The position numbers were made by a program, and so were the translations under genes. Of a stretch of DNA of 20,875 nucleotides, positions 1-8,486 are shown in pieces. The notes under the pieces were generated by a model. The model did no database searches. It saw only the letters and a program-made list of their open reading frames with translations, and was not told the origin of the DNA. The stretch is from contig JBFHFS010000077.1 in the NCBI GenBank assembly GCA_041583495.1, positions 1-20,875 of the forward strand, given 5' to 3'. How positions within the stretch are numbered: the first letter of the stretch is position 1; the number at the start of each line of letters is the position of its first letter. The DNA comes from JBFHFS01 sp041583495 (GTDB lineage: Bacteria; Bacteroidota; Bacteroidia; Bacteroidales; Marinilabiliaceae).

Positions 1-1239
1 GTGAGCCAGGCGGGTAAAGTCACCGGGGGAAAAGTGAGGTTTTCGCCATCGGGATCGGAGGCAGTAACGGTGTAACTGTAAAGGACCCCCTGTGTGGCCG
101 TAGTGATTGGAAGGCTGGTGAAGACCGGCCCGTCGTTAGCATTTTCCACGGTCAGGGTAAATGATTGTTCGGCCGAGAATTCGGTGTCGGACACTTGAAG
201 AGTGATGCTGTGGTCGCCCACATCTCCGTTGGCAGGGGTGCCTTCAAGTGTAGCCGTATTGTTGCCATTATCGGTCAGGGTGAGCCAGCCGGGTAGCACC
301 ACCGGCGGGAAGCTTAGGGCATCCCCGTCAGGATCGGAGGCTGTAACGGTGTAACTGTAAGGGACATCCTGTGTGGCGGTGATGACCGGAAGGCTGCTGA
401 ACACCGGGGCGTCGTTCACATTTTCCACCACCAGGGTGAAGACCTGTGTGGCCGTGAATTCTGTGTCGGACACTTGAAGAGTAATGCTGTGGTCGCCCAC
501 ATCTCCGTTGGCCGGGGTGCCTTCAAGGGTAGCCGTATTGTTGCCATTATCGGTCAGGGTGAGCCAGGCGGGTAGCACCACCGGCGGGAAGCTTAGGGCA
601 TCCCCATCGGGATCGGAGGCTGTAACGGTGTAACTGTAAGGGACATCCTGTGTGGCTGTAATGACCGGAAGGCTGCTGAACACCGGGGCGTCGTTCACAT
701 TCTCCACGGTCAGGGTAAATGATTGTTCGGCCGAGAGTTCTGTATCGGACACTTGGAGAGTGATGCTGTGGTCGCCCACATCTCCGTTGGCCGGGGTGCC
801 TTCAAGCGTCGCGGTATTGTCGCCATTGTCGGTCAGGGTGAGCCATGCGGGTAGCACCACCGGCGGGAAGCTTAGGGCATCCCCATCGGGATCGGAGGCT
901 GTAACGGTGTAAATGTAAAGGATATCCTGTGTGGCTGTATTGACCGGAAGGCTGCTGAACACCGGGGCGTCGTTCACATTCTCCACGGTCAGGGTAAATG
1001 ATTGTTCGGCCGAGAGTTCTGTGTCGGACACTTGAAGAGTGATGCTGTGGTCGCCCACATCTCCGTTGGCCGGGGTGCCTTCAAGGGTAGCCGTATTGTT
1101 GCCATTATCGGTCAGGGTGAGCCAAACAGGTAGCACTACCGGCGGGAAGTTTAGGGCATCCCCATCGGGATCGGAGGCTGTAATTGTATAGCTGTAAAGG
1201 AGATCCTGTGTGGCCCCGGTAACGGGTAAACTTGTGAAA
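1..1239 (-). repeat. Tandem 279-bp (93-codon) coding repeats
   Basis: Four complete units (124-402, 403-681, 682-960, 961-1239) and one partial unit (1-123) repeat with an exact 279-bp period. The same anchor (accggggcgtcgtt or a close variant) recurs at 124, 403, 682, 961 and 1240. Units 403-681 and 682-960 are nearly identical over most of their length. Differences cluster in the strand corresponding to ELSAEQSFTLTV versus EFTATQVFTLVV. The outermost unit (1-123) is more diverged. The in-frame period and high DNA identity indicate recent expansion or gene conversion within one gene. Confidence 0.93.
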
Positions 1240-1622
1240 ATTGGGGTGTCGTTGATGGGATTTACGGTTAAAAAAAAGCCGGATTGAAAGGTGCCATCCG
1301 GATCCTCTACAGTTACCGTTACACGAGCGGTTCCATTGGCGTTGGCGCCTAATGAAAGAATTAGTTCTCCTGTAGGATTGGGTGAAATGTAGTTAACGGT
1401 AATATCAGTTATAAGAGTTGGGTTGTCGGATGAGGCATTGATGGTAAGGGTTTGGTCCTGGAGAATATCGTTGTCAGTGATGCCCTGCAAAAGAATGGTA
1501 ATGGGTAAGGCATCCTCATCCACTGTTAGGTCTGTTATGGCATCCATTCCCGGGGGGATTTGAGCCATTAATTGGGTAAAGGACAAGAAAAAGAGTAAAC
1601 AGGCTAGTATAATTGGTTTCAT
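1..1622 (-). CDS. Secreted tandem-repeat protein with cadherin/He_PIG-like domains (3' part missing)
   Basis: This is an open reading frame that starts with ATG at 1622 and remains open to the left edge, giving about 540 residues. Residues 1-20 are a signal peptide ending LMA before Gln21. Residues 22-128 form a non-repeated region (beginning IPPGMDAITDLTVDEDALPI) that ends in a DPDG motif and a TVNPIND linker. After that come 93-residue units, each with a YTITASDPDGDAL stretch, a WLTLTDNGN stretch, an LEGTPANGDVGDH stretch and a closing FTLTVENVNDAPVFSSLP linker. These are hallmarks of cadherin-like/putative-Ig (He_PIG, PF05345) domains, with Asp-rich loops likely to bind calcium. By family it should be a cell-surface or secreted adhesin or structural protein. 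The C-terminus, where a T9SS sorting domain would be expected, is outside the window. The domain class is clear; the specific function is unknown. Confidence 0.85.
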   Translation of the reverse strand, partial: MKPIILACLLFFLSFTQLMAQIPPGMDAITDLTVDEDALPITILLQGITDNDILQDQTLTINASSDNPTLITDITVNYISPNPTGELILSLGANANGTARVTVTVEDPDGTFQSGFFLTVNPINDTPIFTSLPVTGATQDLLYSYTITASDPDGDALNFPPVVLPVWLTLTDNGNNTATLEGTPANGDVGDHSITLQVSDTELSAEQSFTLTVENVNDAPVFSSLPVNTATQDILYIYTVTASDPDGDALSFPPVVLPAWLTLTDNGDNTATLEGTPANGDVGDHSITLQVSDTELSAEQSFTLTVENVNDAPVFSSLPVITATQDVPYSYTVTASDPDGDALSFPPVVLPAWLTLTDNGNNTATLEGTPANGDVGDHSITLQVSDTEFTATQVFTLVVENVNDAPVFSSLPVITATQDVPYSYTVTASDPDGDALSFPPVVLPGWLTLTDNGNNTATLEGTPANGDVGDHSITLQVSDTEFSAEQSFTLTVENANDGPVFTSLPITTATQGVLYSYTVTASDPDGENLTFPPVTLPAWL

Positions 1623-1944
1623 CGCGTGTCTGTTTTGGGTAATTTAACAGTCAATTTACGATGGATTATGTCTATTTGCACGCCCTTTTTGATTAAGGAC
1701 CCATAAAATTGATGTGGAAGATCTAATATTTAGGACGTGAATATCCCAAATAAGTTGCATTTGGCCTGAAAATGGAGGGTTTGCTCATCATTGGCTGTTT
1801 CCGGTATCTTTTAAATTTCCGGGGAAAGTTTGTTTTTAGGATACAATGGGGCGTATTGTGCCTTCCTGATTTAAATCAACTTGAGTGGTTGATGCATGCA
1901 GGTTGCCCATTATGAGGAAAAAAATGGGGAATTTTCCTATTCGT
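1623..1944. other. Intergenic region between repeat protein and lipoprotein
   Basis: About 320 bases without a convincing gene. It must hold the promoter of the minus-strand repeat protein, but I find no clear TTTG/TAnnTTTG pair. Near the lipoprotein end a short inverted repeat (AGGAAAA at 1915-1921, TTTTCCT at 1932-1938) could act as a weak minus-strand terminator for the lipoprotein. Small ORFs crossing this region on either strand lack coding signals. Confidence 0.4.
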
Positions 1945-2778
1945 TTATTGAGAGGAGTGGGACCGGTTAGCGTTTGCCTCAAGATTACCAAGTGTCTGGA
2001 CCACATGTTCACGCTCTGTTTCCAGTCCTTTGACCTCTTTGAGAACAAAAGAGATTTCGTAGGCATCCCGGATGGCTTCTTTGTCGTATTGTTCCATCAC
2101 GATGTAGTAATGTTTTTTTCCAATGAATTGAACCTTTAAGGACTTGTTCCAGTTTTGGGCAATAAAGTTAACAATGCCATTGTCCTTCCCATCTTTATAA
2201 TTGACAATTTCCCACTTTGAATCACCATCTTCGAAACGCCGATTGTTGAACCCATCTTCGGGAACCTCCTCCGAGAGGATGGACTCCCCCTGGTTGTAAA
2301 CCTTTATCTGGTTGTGATGGAGCCACTGGGTGCCCTGATAGCGGCTGGAGATATAAAACTCACCGGCCTCATTGAGGTGAGCCCTCAGGAAGGTTCGGTT
2401 ATAGCTGTTTTCCGGTTTCTGACGCTTATGAATAAGAATGGTTTCGGGGCCGTATTCTTCCGACTTTATGAAATTCTTCATCAGGGGAGGGAGTTCTTCC
2501 CTTTTTAAGGCCAGCATACTATCGAGATAGGCCAGGTTGCGTTGCTGCTCCATCCGTTTGATCCCTCTTAAAAGACCCTTGGCTTTGGTGCTTTGTTCCA
2601 TCAAATCATCAAAGTTCTCAATCAGAGTATCCAGCTTTAACTTAGCCAGATTAAATTGGCCACTGTCTCTAAGCTCTATCGCTTCCTGTAATCGTTCAGA
2701 TGCTTGTTGTTCACGAGAGGGTCCGCAGCCCAACAAAATTATTATCGACAAAAATGGAAATAAGCGAACATTCATCAT
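1945..2778 (-). CDS. Hypothetical lipoprotein
   Basis: A 277-residue protein with a short hydrophobic leader and a lipobox LLGC giving lipidated Cys18, so it should be anchored in a membrane facing the periplasm or surface. The mature N-terminal third (about 20-100) is charged and helical, with an AIELRDSGQFNLAKLKLDTL segment resembling a single TPR-like hairpin or coiled coil. The remainder (about 110-245) looks beta-rich, with tracts such as GEFYISSRYQGTQWLHH and KSLKVQFIGKKHYYIVM. The C-terminus is again helical and polar. I do not recognise a named family. Two Met codons start the ORF (MMNV), so the true start may be three bases inside. The gene is monocistronic-looking, with hairpins between it and ssb upstream. 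Confidence 0.75.
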   Translation of the reverse strand: MMNVRLFPFLSIIILLGCGPSREQQASERLQEAIELRDSGQFNLAKLKLDTLIENFDDLMEQSTKAKGLLRGIKRMEQQRNLAYLDSMLALKREELPPLMKNFIKSEEYGPETILIHKRQKPENSYNRTFLRAHLNEAGEFYISSRYQGTQWLHHNQIKVYNQGESILSEEVPEDGFNNRRFEDGDSKWEIVNYKDGKDNGIVNFIAQNWNKSLKVQFIGKKHYYIVMEQYDKEAIRDAYEISFVLKEVKGLETEREHVVQTLGNLEANANRSHSSQ

Positions 2779-2865
2779 TTCGGCGAGTTGTTGGTTTCAA
2801 TCGCACAAAGTTAATAAAAAACTAGGCACCTCGATGCAGCCCAGCCACGAAACATATAGATTCTT

Positions 2866-2896
2866 TAATAAGAAACCCCCGGCCAAAAGTCGGGGG
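2866..2896 (-). terminator. Rho-independent terminator-like hairpin
   Basis: CCCCCGGC (2876-2883) pairs with GTCGGGGG (2889-2896) through eight pairs, one of them G-U, around a CAAAA loop. Read on the minus strand, the stem is followed by TTTCTTATT, a fair U-tract. The plus-strand side has no T run, so it fits minus-strand transcription coming from the ssb side. Confidence 0.6.
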
Positions 2897-2927
2897 CTGA
2901 GGTCAACTTTAGAAGAAGTGATCTAGG

Positions 2928-2954
2928 AAAACATCAGGAAAGACCTGATGTTTT
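2928..2954. terminator. Perfect 11-bp hairpin with A/T-rich base
   Basis: AAAACATCAGG (2928-2938) and CCTGATGTTTT (2944-2954) are perfect inverted repeats around the five-base loop AAAGA. The A and T runs at the stem base make it terminator-like in both directions. It lies 32 bases from the GC-rich hairpin, so the two may act as tandem terminators for minus-strand transcripts from ssb. Confidence 0.5.
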
Positions 2955-3138
2955 GAGGGATTCAACCCGGCCAAAAAGATCTTTGCCCTGCTTAGGGAGG
3001 GTAATCCTTGTTGACCGGAACTTTTTTGAATTAAGTTGGCGGGTTTGATAAACCAAAAGCGACAGGAGAGTCACCAGTCTTGGTTGAGAATAACCTTGAG
3101 TGCGCCGTACTTAACTTCAGGTGAACGACTTAGAGAAA

Positions 3139-3459
3139 TTAATTCAGAAACTCCAACTCTCTAACATTAACATGGAGGGCCGATTTAATCTCTCCATCCT
3201 TCGATTTAAAACCTTCGCTGCCAGGAGTCCCTTCAATTAATACCTTTTGTCCTTTTTTTAGGAATTCGGCCACCTTGGTGCTCTGGCCCGAATTTTTCCA
3301 AATAACGGCGTTGACCCACTCTGTCCGCTCAACCTTATTGCCTTTGGCATCCTTGTAATCCTGATCAACGGCAATTCGAAAGTTTATGGCTTTTTTATTG
3401 CCAACATCTTTCACCTCGGCGTCGTATCCCAACGCGCCTGATAGAATCATTTTAAGCAT
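3139..3459 (-). CDS. ssb: Short single-stranded DNA-binding protein
   Basis: A 106-residue OB-fold protein of the SSB family, which coats single-stranded DNA in replication, recombination and repair. The N-terminus MLKMILSGALGYDAEVK matches the family's opening strand. INFRIAVDQ, RTEWVNAVIWK, KVAEFLKKGQKVLIEGTP and the closing SALHVNVRELEFL follow in the usual order. Typical bacterial housekeeping SSB is longer and ends in a flexible tail with an acidic DDDIPF-like tip. Here the protein stops right after the OB fold, so the partner-binding tip is missing. It may be an accessory paralogue rather than the main SSB. The start is supported by the normal family position; Met4 is an alternative. 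Confidence 0.88.
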   Translation of the reverse strand: MLKMILSGALGYDAEVKDVGNKKAINFRIAVDQDYKDAKGNKVERTEWVNAVIWKNSGQSTKVAEFLKKGQKVLIEGTPGSEGFKSKDGEIKSALHVNVRELEFLN

Positions 3460-3518
3460 GTTAGATAAATTAAGATTAATAATAATGAAAACTGTTAGTT
3501 GAATTTATTTATTTTTTT

Positions 3519-3815
3519 TTACAATGTCAAGGAGTCGTTTTCGGAACCCGAAATTCCCGATAATATCGACTTAATACACCTGGCTTGGTAACTCTTCTGA
3601 ATTTTTTGAATCATTGTAAATGTCGGATTAAGAGGTTTGTCGGTTTTGGTTGCTTCGTCTGATGAGAGTTTTTTGCCTAAATCACTTACTTGTTTGGGAA
3701 TTTCTGGCCCGGAAAACCTTTGGGCCATGCTTAAGGGGTTATTCAGGAGCGGAATGAATAAATGGAGCGAAGTGATTATAAAGATTTTTTTTATGTAAAA
3801 AAAACGACCGGACAA
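3519..3815 (-). CDS. Possible small secreted protein (TTG start)
   Basis: A 98-codon frame whose only suitable upstream start is TTG. The first 30 residues look like a signal peptide: basic YIKK, a hydrophobic run IFIITSLHLFIPLL, and an SMA/Q cleavage site typical of Bacteroidota. The mature part would be about 68 residues, polar, with one Cys and no recognisable family. It lies 59 bases upstream of ssb on the same strand and diverges from susC across about 75 bases. The signal-peptide pattern favours a real gene. The TTG start, short length and lack of a known family argue for caution. Confidence 0.4.
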   Translation of the reverse strand: MSGRFFYIKKIFIITSLHLFIPLLNNPLSMAQRFSGPEIPKQVSDLGKKLSSDEATKTDKPLNPTFTMIQKIQKSYQARCIKSILSGISGSENDSLTL

Positions 3816-3818
3816 TTA

Positions 3819-3851
3819 CTTGACAACCCCTTGCCTTTGTTAATATATTTG
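3819..3851 (+). promoter_or_regulatory. Probable PUL promoter (Bacteroidota type)
   Basis: TATATTTG at 3844-3851 fits the Bacteroidota -7 consensus TAnnTTTG. Upstream, CTTG at 3819-3822 (inside TTGACA) lies 21 bases before it and serves as a -33 element (consensus TTTG). Initiation shortly downstream would leave a leader of roughly 30 bases ahead of susC, in an A/T-rich stretch without a Shine-Dalgarno sequence. Confidence 0.55.
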
Positions 3852-3890
3852 TATGAATTCTAATAAGTTTTAATCTAAAATCCAAGTACA

Positions 3891-6800
3891 ATGGACCAAA
3901 TAATCAGGTTAAGACACACTCTATTAATCTTTCTGTTTTTTGCGACGGGCAATATTCTTTTGGCTCAGCGAGAAACGGTTTCAGGCAAGGTTACAGGAGC
4001 GGCGGATGGCTTTCCATTACCCGGAGTTACGATCGTAATCACCGGTACCCTGGAGGGCACCATAACTGATGTGGACGGTAATTATTCTATTGGGGTGGCT
4101 CCAAATCAAAGTCTCACCTTTAGTTTCATTGGGTTTCAATCCGTTGAGATTCCTGTTAACAACAGACAGGTGATTGATGTGGTGCTGGTGGAAACAGCAT
4201 TTGATATCGAGGAGGTAGTGGTGGTGGGTTATGGGGAGACCAAGGTCAAGGACCTGACCTCTTCCATTACCACGGTTAAATCGGAGGATCTTGTTAAGAC
4301 GCCCACCGGCCAAGCTATGCAAGCCCTGCAGGGGAAAGTTGCCGGGATGCAGGTGGTCAGCAGTGGTTCCCCTGGTTCCTCGCCTACCATCCGTATCAGG
4401 GGGATAGGCTCCTATCCTGGTTTGGGCGATACCAGCCCCCTTTATGTCGTGGATGGTGTTTTTTTCGACAATATAGATTTCTTAAATACGGCCGATATCT
4501 CCTCCATCTCGGTGTTAAAGGATGCCTCTGCCGCTGCCATTTATGGCGTAAGGGCTGCGAATGGAGTGGTTCTGATAGAAACCAAATCGGGTTCCTTTAA
4601 TCAGAAAGCCGAGATTACCTATGATGGGTATTATGGATACCAGGTGGCTCAGGATGTGCTGAAGATGGCCAATGCCGAACAGTTTGTCATTATGGCCAAC
4701 GAGTCGGGGTCAGAACCGGATGTTCAGTTTATTCTGAATGCCATGCAGCGGTATGGCCGAAGCCGGCTCAATCCGAATGTTCCCAATGTCAACACCGACT
4801 GGTACGATGAGATCCTTCGGCCCGGGGCCATTCAAAATCACAGTCTGGGGGTTTCAGGAGGAACCCAAAAAGCCTCATATTCCCTGGCGACCAGTTATTT
4901 TTCTCAGGATGGAATCCTGGATATGAAAAATGATTATGAGCGGCTGAACCTTCGTTCAAAAGTCGATTACCAGGCTTCCGATTGGCTGACAATGGGGGCA
5001 AATATGATTCTTAGTAATGCCACCCGATATGTGGAAGAAGGCGGTGCATGGAGCCAGGCTTATTGGGCGGTGCCCATTCTTCCGGTTTATGATGAGCTCA
5101 ATACGGAGGCCTGGCCGGTGAAGTATGGCAATGCCAGAGACCTTGGCTATCGAAGTGGTCAAAATCCATTTCCAACCATGGACTTTAACGAGAATCGGCA
5201 GAAAATCAGAAAGGTGTTGGCCAATTTTTATCTGGAGGCTCAGCTGATTCCCGAAAAGCTGACTTTAAAAACAACCTACAATAATGCATTTACCACACTC
5301 AATATTCGTGAAGTGGGGCTGCCCTATTATATTGATGAAAATTTTAAAAGACCCACCGAGGAGGATTTTGTTCTAAAACGGGCAGAAACATATTCCGATC
5401 AAACCTGGGACAATGTGTTGACCTATATCGACAGTTTTGGTCCGCATAATCTAACCCTCATGGGGGGAACCTCTTTTAGGGATGAATCTTACGAAATGCT
5501 TCAGGCCCGAGGGTTGGATTTTCCTTACCAGAATGAGGAGTCGTGGTATATTGATCGCTCCCTCAGTATTCAGGAAGATGATGTCTATGATGATGGGCGT
5601 CGTGAATATTCCATGTCTTACTTTGGAAGGGTGTCGTACAACTACATGAGTAAGTACATGTTCTATGGAACCTTTCGGGCTGATGGTACCTCCAAATACC
5701 AGGAGAAGTGGGGCTACTTCCCCACTGTTGGGGTGGGATGGGTGCTCTCCGAAGAGGATTTCTGGCCCCAAAACAATGCCGTTGAATATTTGAAGCTTCG
5801 GGCAAGCTGGGGGGAGCTGGGGAACAACTCGGTGCAAGCCAGTGATGGTGCCAAAACCACCCAAATAATATATCTGGCTCTGGATGATGAGCGCACACCC
5901 GGGACAACCACAAGTGATGACTTTGCTTATCTTAAATGGGAAGTGACCGAAGAGACTAATGCGGGCCTCACCGCCAGAATGTTTGATAACCGACTGGCAC
6001 TGGATGCCGACTATTATTCACGGGATACCAAAGATGCCGTCATTTCGGTACAGGTGCCTCTGGTGGGTAACACAGTGCGCCGGAGTCTGGGAATCATAAG
6101 GAATTCAGGGCTAGAGGTGGCCATTAATTGGAGTGACCGGTTAGCCAATGGGTTGAGTTACACCCTGGGAGCCAATTTCTCTACCCTTAAAAATGAGGTG
6201 CGCGATCTTTATGGACAGGATTATATCGATGGGGGGTCGGCCGAGTTTCGCCAACGCTCTATCGTGGGCGAACCCCTGTTGGCCTTCTTCGGCAGGGAGG
6301 TGGCCGGCATTTATCAAAACGAGGCCCAGATACAGGCTGACCCGGTAGCTGTGGCCAATGGTCTTGAGCCCGGTGACTTTATTTATAAAGATCAGAACGG
6401 CGACCAAATGATCGACGACGATGACCGCGTAGTGCTGGGCTCTTATCTGCCTAAGCTGATGTACGGATTTAATTTCGGACTGATGTATAAGGATTTCGAA
6501 CTCTCGGTTAATATGATTGGTCAGTCGGGGAATAAAATCCTTAATCGAAAACGCGGAGAGGTGATTTGGACCCCCGATTTGAATATGGATGCTGATCTGG
6601 TTAAAAATCGCTGGCATGGCGAAGGGACATCCAACTGGTATCCCTCCTCGAAAGCCTTGCGCAAAAGCTGGAACCAAAAGTTAAGCGATTTCTATGTAGA
6701 GGATGGCTGGTTTTTTAGGGTTCAAAATGTTCAGCTGGCTTATAATATTAAAGGTAAGGCCTTGTGGGGCACTCAACTGCCCAATGCCAGGATTTATCTT

Positions 6801-6926
6801 ACCGCCGACCGCCCCCTGACCGTTTTCGATTATAACGGATTTAATCCTGAAGTGCAGGACGGTTACGATCGCCAGACCTATCCTATCCCCGGTGTATATA
6901 CCCTGGGTCTGAATGTTAAATTCTAA
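3891..6926 (+). CDS. SusC/RagA-family TonB-dependent outer-membrane glycan transporter
   Basis: A 1011-residue outer-membrane transporter that imports oligosaccharides using TonB energy, normally with SusD as lid. Residues 1-25 are a signal peptide (ILLA before Gln26). Residues 30-100 are the carboxypeptidase-regulatory-like domain (VSGKVT, PLPGVTIVITGT, TDVDGNYSI). The SusC hallmark EEVVVVGYG is at 107-115. The plug follows with IRIRGIGS, SPLYVVDGV, ISVLKDASAAAIYGVRAANG and VLIETKSG. The rest is the 22-strand beta-barrel, ending YTLGLNVKF with the terminal Phe required for barrel assembly. There is no N-terminal anti-sigma-binding (STN) extension, so ECF sigma/anti-sigma control through this protein is unlikely. 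It is the first gene of the plus-strand PUL, 18 bases before susD. The substrate is inferred as beta-1,2-glucan oligosaccharides from the GH144/GH3 neighbours. Confidence 0.96.
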   Translation: MDQIIRLRHTLLIFLFFATGNILLAQRETVSGKVTGAADGFPLPGVTIVITGTLEGTITDVDGNYSIGVAPNQSLTFSFIGFQSVEIPVNNRQVIDVVLVETAFDIEEVVVVGYGETKVKDLTSSITTVKSEDLVKTPTGQAMQALQGKVAGMQVVSSGSPGSSPTIRIRGIGSYPGLGDTSPLYVVDGVFFDNIDFLNTADISSISVLKDASAAAIYGVRAANGVVLIETKSGSFNQKAEITYDGYYGYQVAQDVLKMANAEQFVIMANESGSEPDVQFILNAMQRYGRSRLNPNVPNVNTDWYDEILRPGAIQNHSLGVSGGTQKASYSLATSYFSQDGILDMKNDYERLNLRSKVDYQASDWLTMGANMILSNATRYVEEGGAWSQAYWAVPILPVYDELNTEAWPVKYGNARDLGYRSGQNPFPTMDFNENRQKIRKVLANFYLEAQLIPEKLTLKTTYNNAFTTLNIREVGLPYYIDENFKRPTEEDFVLKRAETYSDQTWDNVLTYIDSFGPHNLTLMGGTSFRDESYEMLQARGLDFPYQNEESWYIDRSLSIQEDDVYDDGRREYSMSYFGRVSYNYMSKYMFYGTFRADGTSKYQEKWGYFPTVGVGWVLSEEDFWPQNNAVEYLKLRASWGELGNNSVQASDGAKTTQIIYLALDDERTPGTTTSDDFAYLKWEVTEETNAGLTARMFDNRLALDADYYSRDTKDAVISVQVPLVGNTVRRSLGIIRNSGLEVAINWSDRLANGLSYTLGANFSTLKNEVRDLYGQDYIDGGSAEFRQRSIVGEPLLAFFGREVAGIYQNEAQIQADPVAVANGLEPGDFIYKDQNGDQMIDDDDRVVLGSYLPKLMYGFNFGLMYKDFELSVNMIGQSGNKILNRKRGEVIWTPDLNMDADLVKNRWHGEGTSNWYPSSKALRKSWNQKLSDFYVEDGWFFRVQNVQLAYNIKGKALWGTQLPNARIYLTADRPLTVFDYNGFNPEVQDGYDRQTYPIPGVYTLGLNVKF

Positions 6927-6944
6927 ACATCTAAAACCACAGAA

Positions 6945-8486
6945 ATGAAAGAATTTAAAAACTATATAAAACTATCTGTTTTTGTAGGGTTGATGTTAGC
7001 CGGGGGTGCCTGTCACGATCTGCTGGATGAGCCGGCCGAAAACAGAATCTTTACCGAGACGATTGATTATTCGGCCTCGGAAGATATGATACTCCCGCTC
7101 CTTGGTGCTTATGGGGAATTTTACTCACGGGGATGGGAGGAGCATCCACTGATCGCCGTAAGAGGAGATGATGTGAATCATGGCGGGCTGGGTGATCAGC
7201 AGGATTTTGCCGAGACCGACAAGTATAATTACAATAAGGATTTCTGGATGTTTAATTCGGTGTGGCAAAACGAGTACAGGGATATCTTTACCTTTCATTC
7301 GGCCATGAACCAGATTGATTTGTACCGCGAAGCAGGTGCCAATTCCTCTACTGCCGATCAGTATATAGCGGAAGCCAAAACCTTACGGGCTTTTCTGCTG
7401 TTTCAGCTGGCCCGGGTGTGGGGCGACATCTTTATTCCTCAGAGTTCCAATCCTACCGACCTTTTGGTGGCCGATGTATCGACCAGGGCCGAGGTTATGC
7501 AACACCTCTCCGACCAGATGGATGAGGCCATACCCCTGTTGCCCGCTGGTCGGCCAAATCAACGAACCGATATCCCCGGTGGGGTCACTAAAAGTACAGC
7601 CCTGGCCATTAAGGCTATGGCTAATCTGGAGTTGAAAAATTACCAGGGGGTGGCCGATGCAACCTCCCAGATTATCTCGACGGGTGGTTTTTCACTGGAA
7701 CCCGATTTCTATCAACTCTTTAAGATTCCGGGAAAGCTGAGCGATGAGAACCTTTTGGAGATGCAATTTTCCGATTTTGGCCAGGCCTCAGGCGATATGA
7801 CCAGCCATCTCTTCGCCTTTTACGGTCCTCAGGGATGGACTCCGGCGGTGAGTGGGGCCAGCAGCGGATGGGGCTTCTACGAGCCAAGCCTCAAATGGAT
7901 AAAATTTATGATCGACCGGGGCGAAAGAGAACGCCTGGAGACCAGTGTGCTGTTTACCAATAGGGGAATTGAAGAGATCAAAACGGACCCTGCCTATGGC
8001 ACCCTGCCCGACTGGATTTCAAACACTACCCCTTCGGGGGATGTCATCAACGATTATGCACGGGCCATGTTTGCCAGTGGAAAGCATTATCTTCCTTCCA
8101 ATCAGCTTACCCCGGGGCGAACCGGCTATGGAAACAATAAAAATTTTATCTGCATACGATATGCCGAAGTGTTGCTGATGCATGCCGAAGCCCTGACTCG
8201 CGGAGCGACCAGCTCTGCGATGACCGCCGATGCGGCTGTCAATCTGGTAAGGGGGCGTGCCGGCCTCACACCCATCACCGGGGTATCCAGTGCTCAGGTA
8301 ATGGCTGAGAAGTTTGCCGAACTGGCCATGGAGTGGGGTACTCGTTTCTACGACATGGTACGTTTGGAAAATTATGGTGAGCTCAGCTACGATGGCAGAT
8401 CTTTTAATTCGGAATTGATCTATCTGCCTTATCCTCAAAACCAGGTGGATCAGCTGCCTGTACTGAGAAGCGCCAACACGCAATAA
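6945..8486 (+). CDS. SusD/RagB-family glycan-binding lipoprotein
   Basis: A 513-residue surface lipoprotein, the binding lid of the adjacent SusC. The leader ends in a lipobox around AGGAC with lipid Cys23, followed by the characteristic HDLLDEPAENR start of mature SusD proteins. Family features follow: the TPR region (AEAKTLRAFLLFQLARVWGD), the mid-protein TALAIKAMANLELKNYQGV helix pair, and the C-terminal RYAEVLLMHAEAL, VNLVRGRAGL and FAELAMEWGTRFYDMVRL block, ending in YPQNQVDQ. Length is normal for the family. Its pairing with SusC is typical and its glycan is inferred from the enzymes downstream. Confidence 0.95.
   Translation: MKEFKNYIKLSVFVGLMLAGGACHDLLDEPAENRIFTETIDYSASEDMILPLLGAYGEFYSRGWEEHPLIAVRGDDVNHGGLGDQQDFAETDKYNYNKDFWMFNSVWQNEYRDIFTFHSAMNQIDLYREAGANSSTADQYIAEAKTLRAFLLFQLARVWGDIFIPQSSNPTDLLVADVSTRAEVMQHLSDQMDEAIPLLPAGRPNQRTDIPGGVTKSTALAIKAMANLELKNYQGVADATSQIISTGGFSLEPDFYQLFKIPGKLSDENLLEMQFSDFGQASGDMTSHLFAFYGPQGWTPAVSGASSGWGFYEPSLKWIKFMIDRGERERLETSVLFTNRGIEEIKTDPAYGTLPDWISNTTPSGDVINDYARAMFASGKHYLPSNQLTPGRTGYGNNKNFICIRYAEVLLMHAEALTRGATSSAMTADAAVNLVRGRAGLTPITGVSSAQVMAEKFAELAMEWGTRFYDMVRLENYGELSYDGRSFNSELIYLPYPQNQVDQLPVLRSANTQ

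Larger units (their letters stand above)
2779..3138. other. Intergenic region with two hairpins; possible RNA
   Basis: A 360-base gap between the minus-strand ssb gene and the lipoprotein. Two strong hairpins lie at 2876-2896 and 2928-2954. The segment 2955-3138 has no open frame with coding character. It could be a long ssb 3' untranslated region or encode a small RNA read on the minus strand and ended by the hairpins. I could not match it to tmRNA, RNase P or tRNA. Confidence 0.4.

Noticed and set aside
652..912. Plus-strand open frame inside the repeat region
   Set aside because: It is the antisense shadow of the minus-strand 93-residue repeats, whose frame runs uninterrupted with signal peptide and domain motifs.
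1..1239. CRISPR-like array
   Set aside because: The period is 279 bp with conserved sequence throughout and an open reading frame; there are no short repeats with unique spacers.
1836..2066. Minus-strand frame overlapping the end of the lipoprotein gene
   Set aside because: It overlaps the lipoprotein in another frame and lacks export or domain signals.
2955..2990. GGGTTGAATCCC on the minus strand resembling a tRNA or tmRNA T-arm
   Set aside because: The loop is too short for a T-arm and no acceptor stem, D-arm or CCA end can be paired around it.
5451..5913. Several overlapping minus-strand frames within susC
   Set aside because: They are shadows of a continuous SusC coding region with recognisable domains; none has coding motifs.
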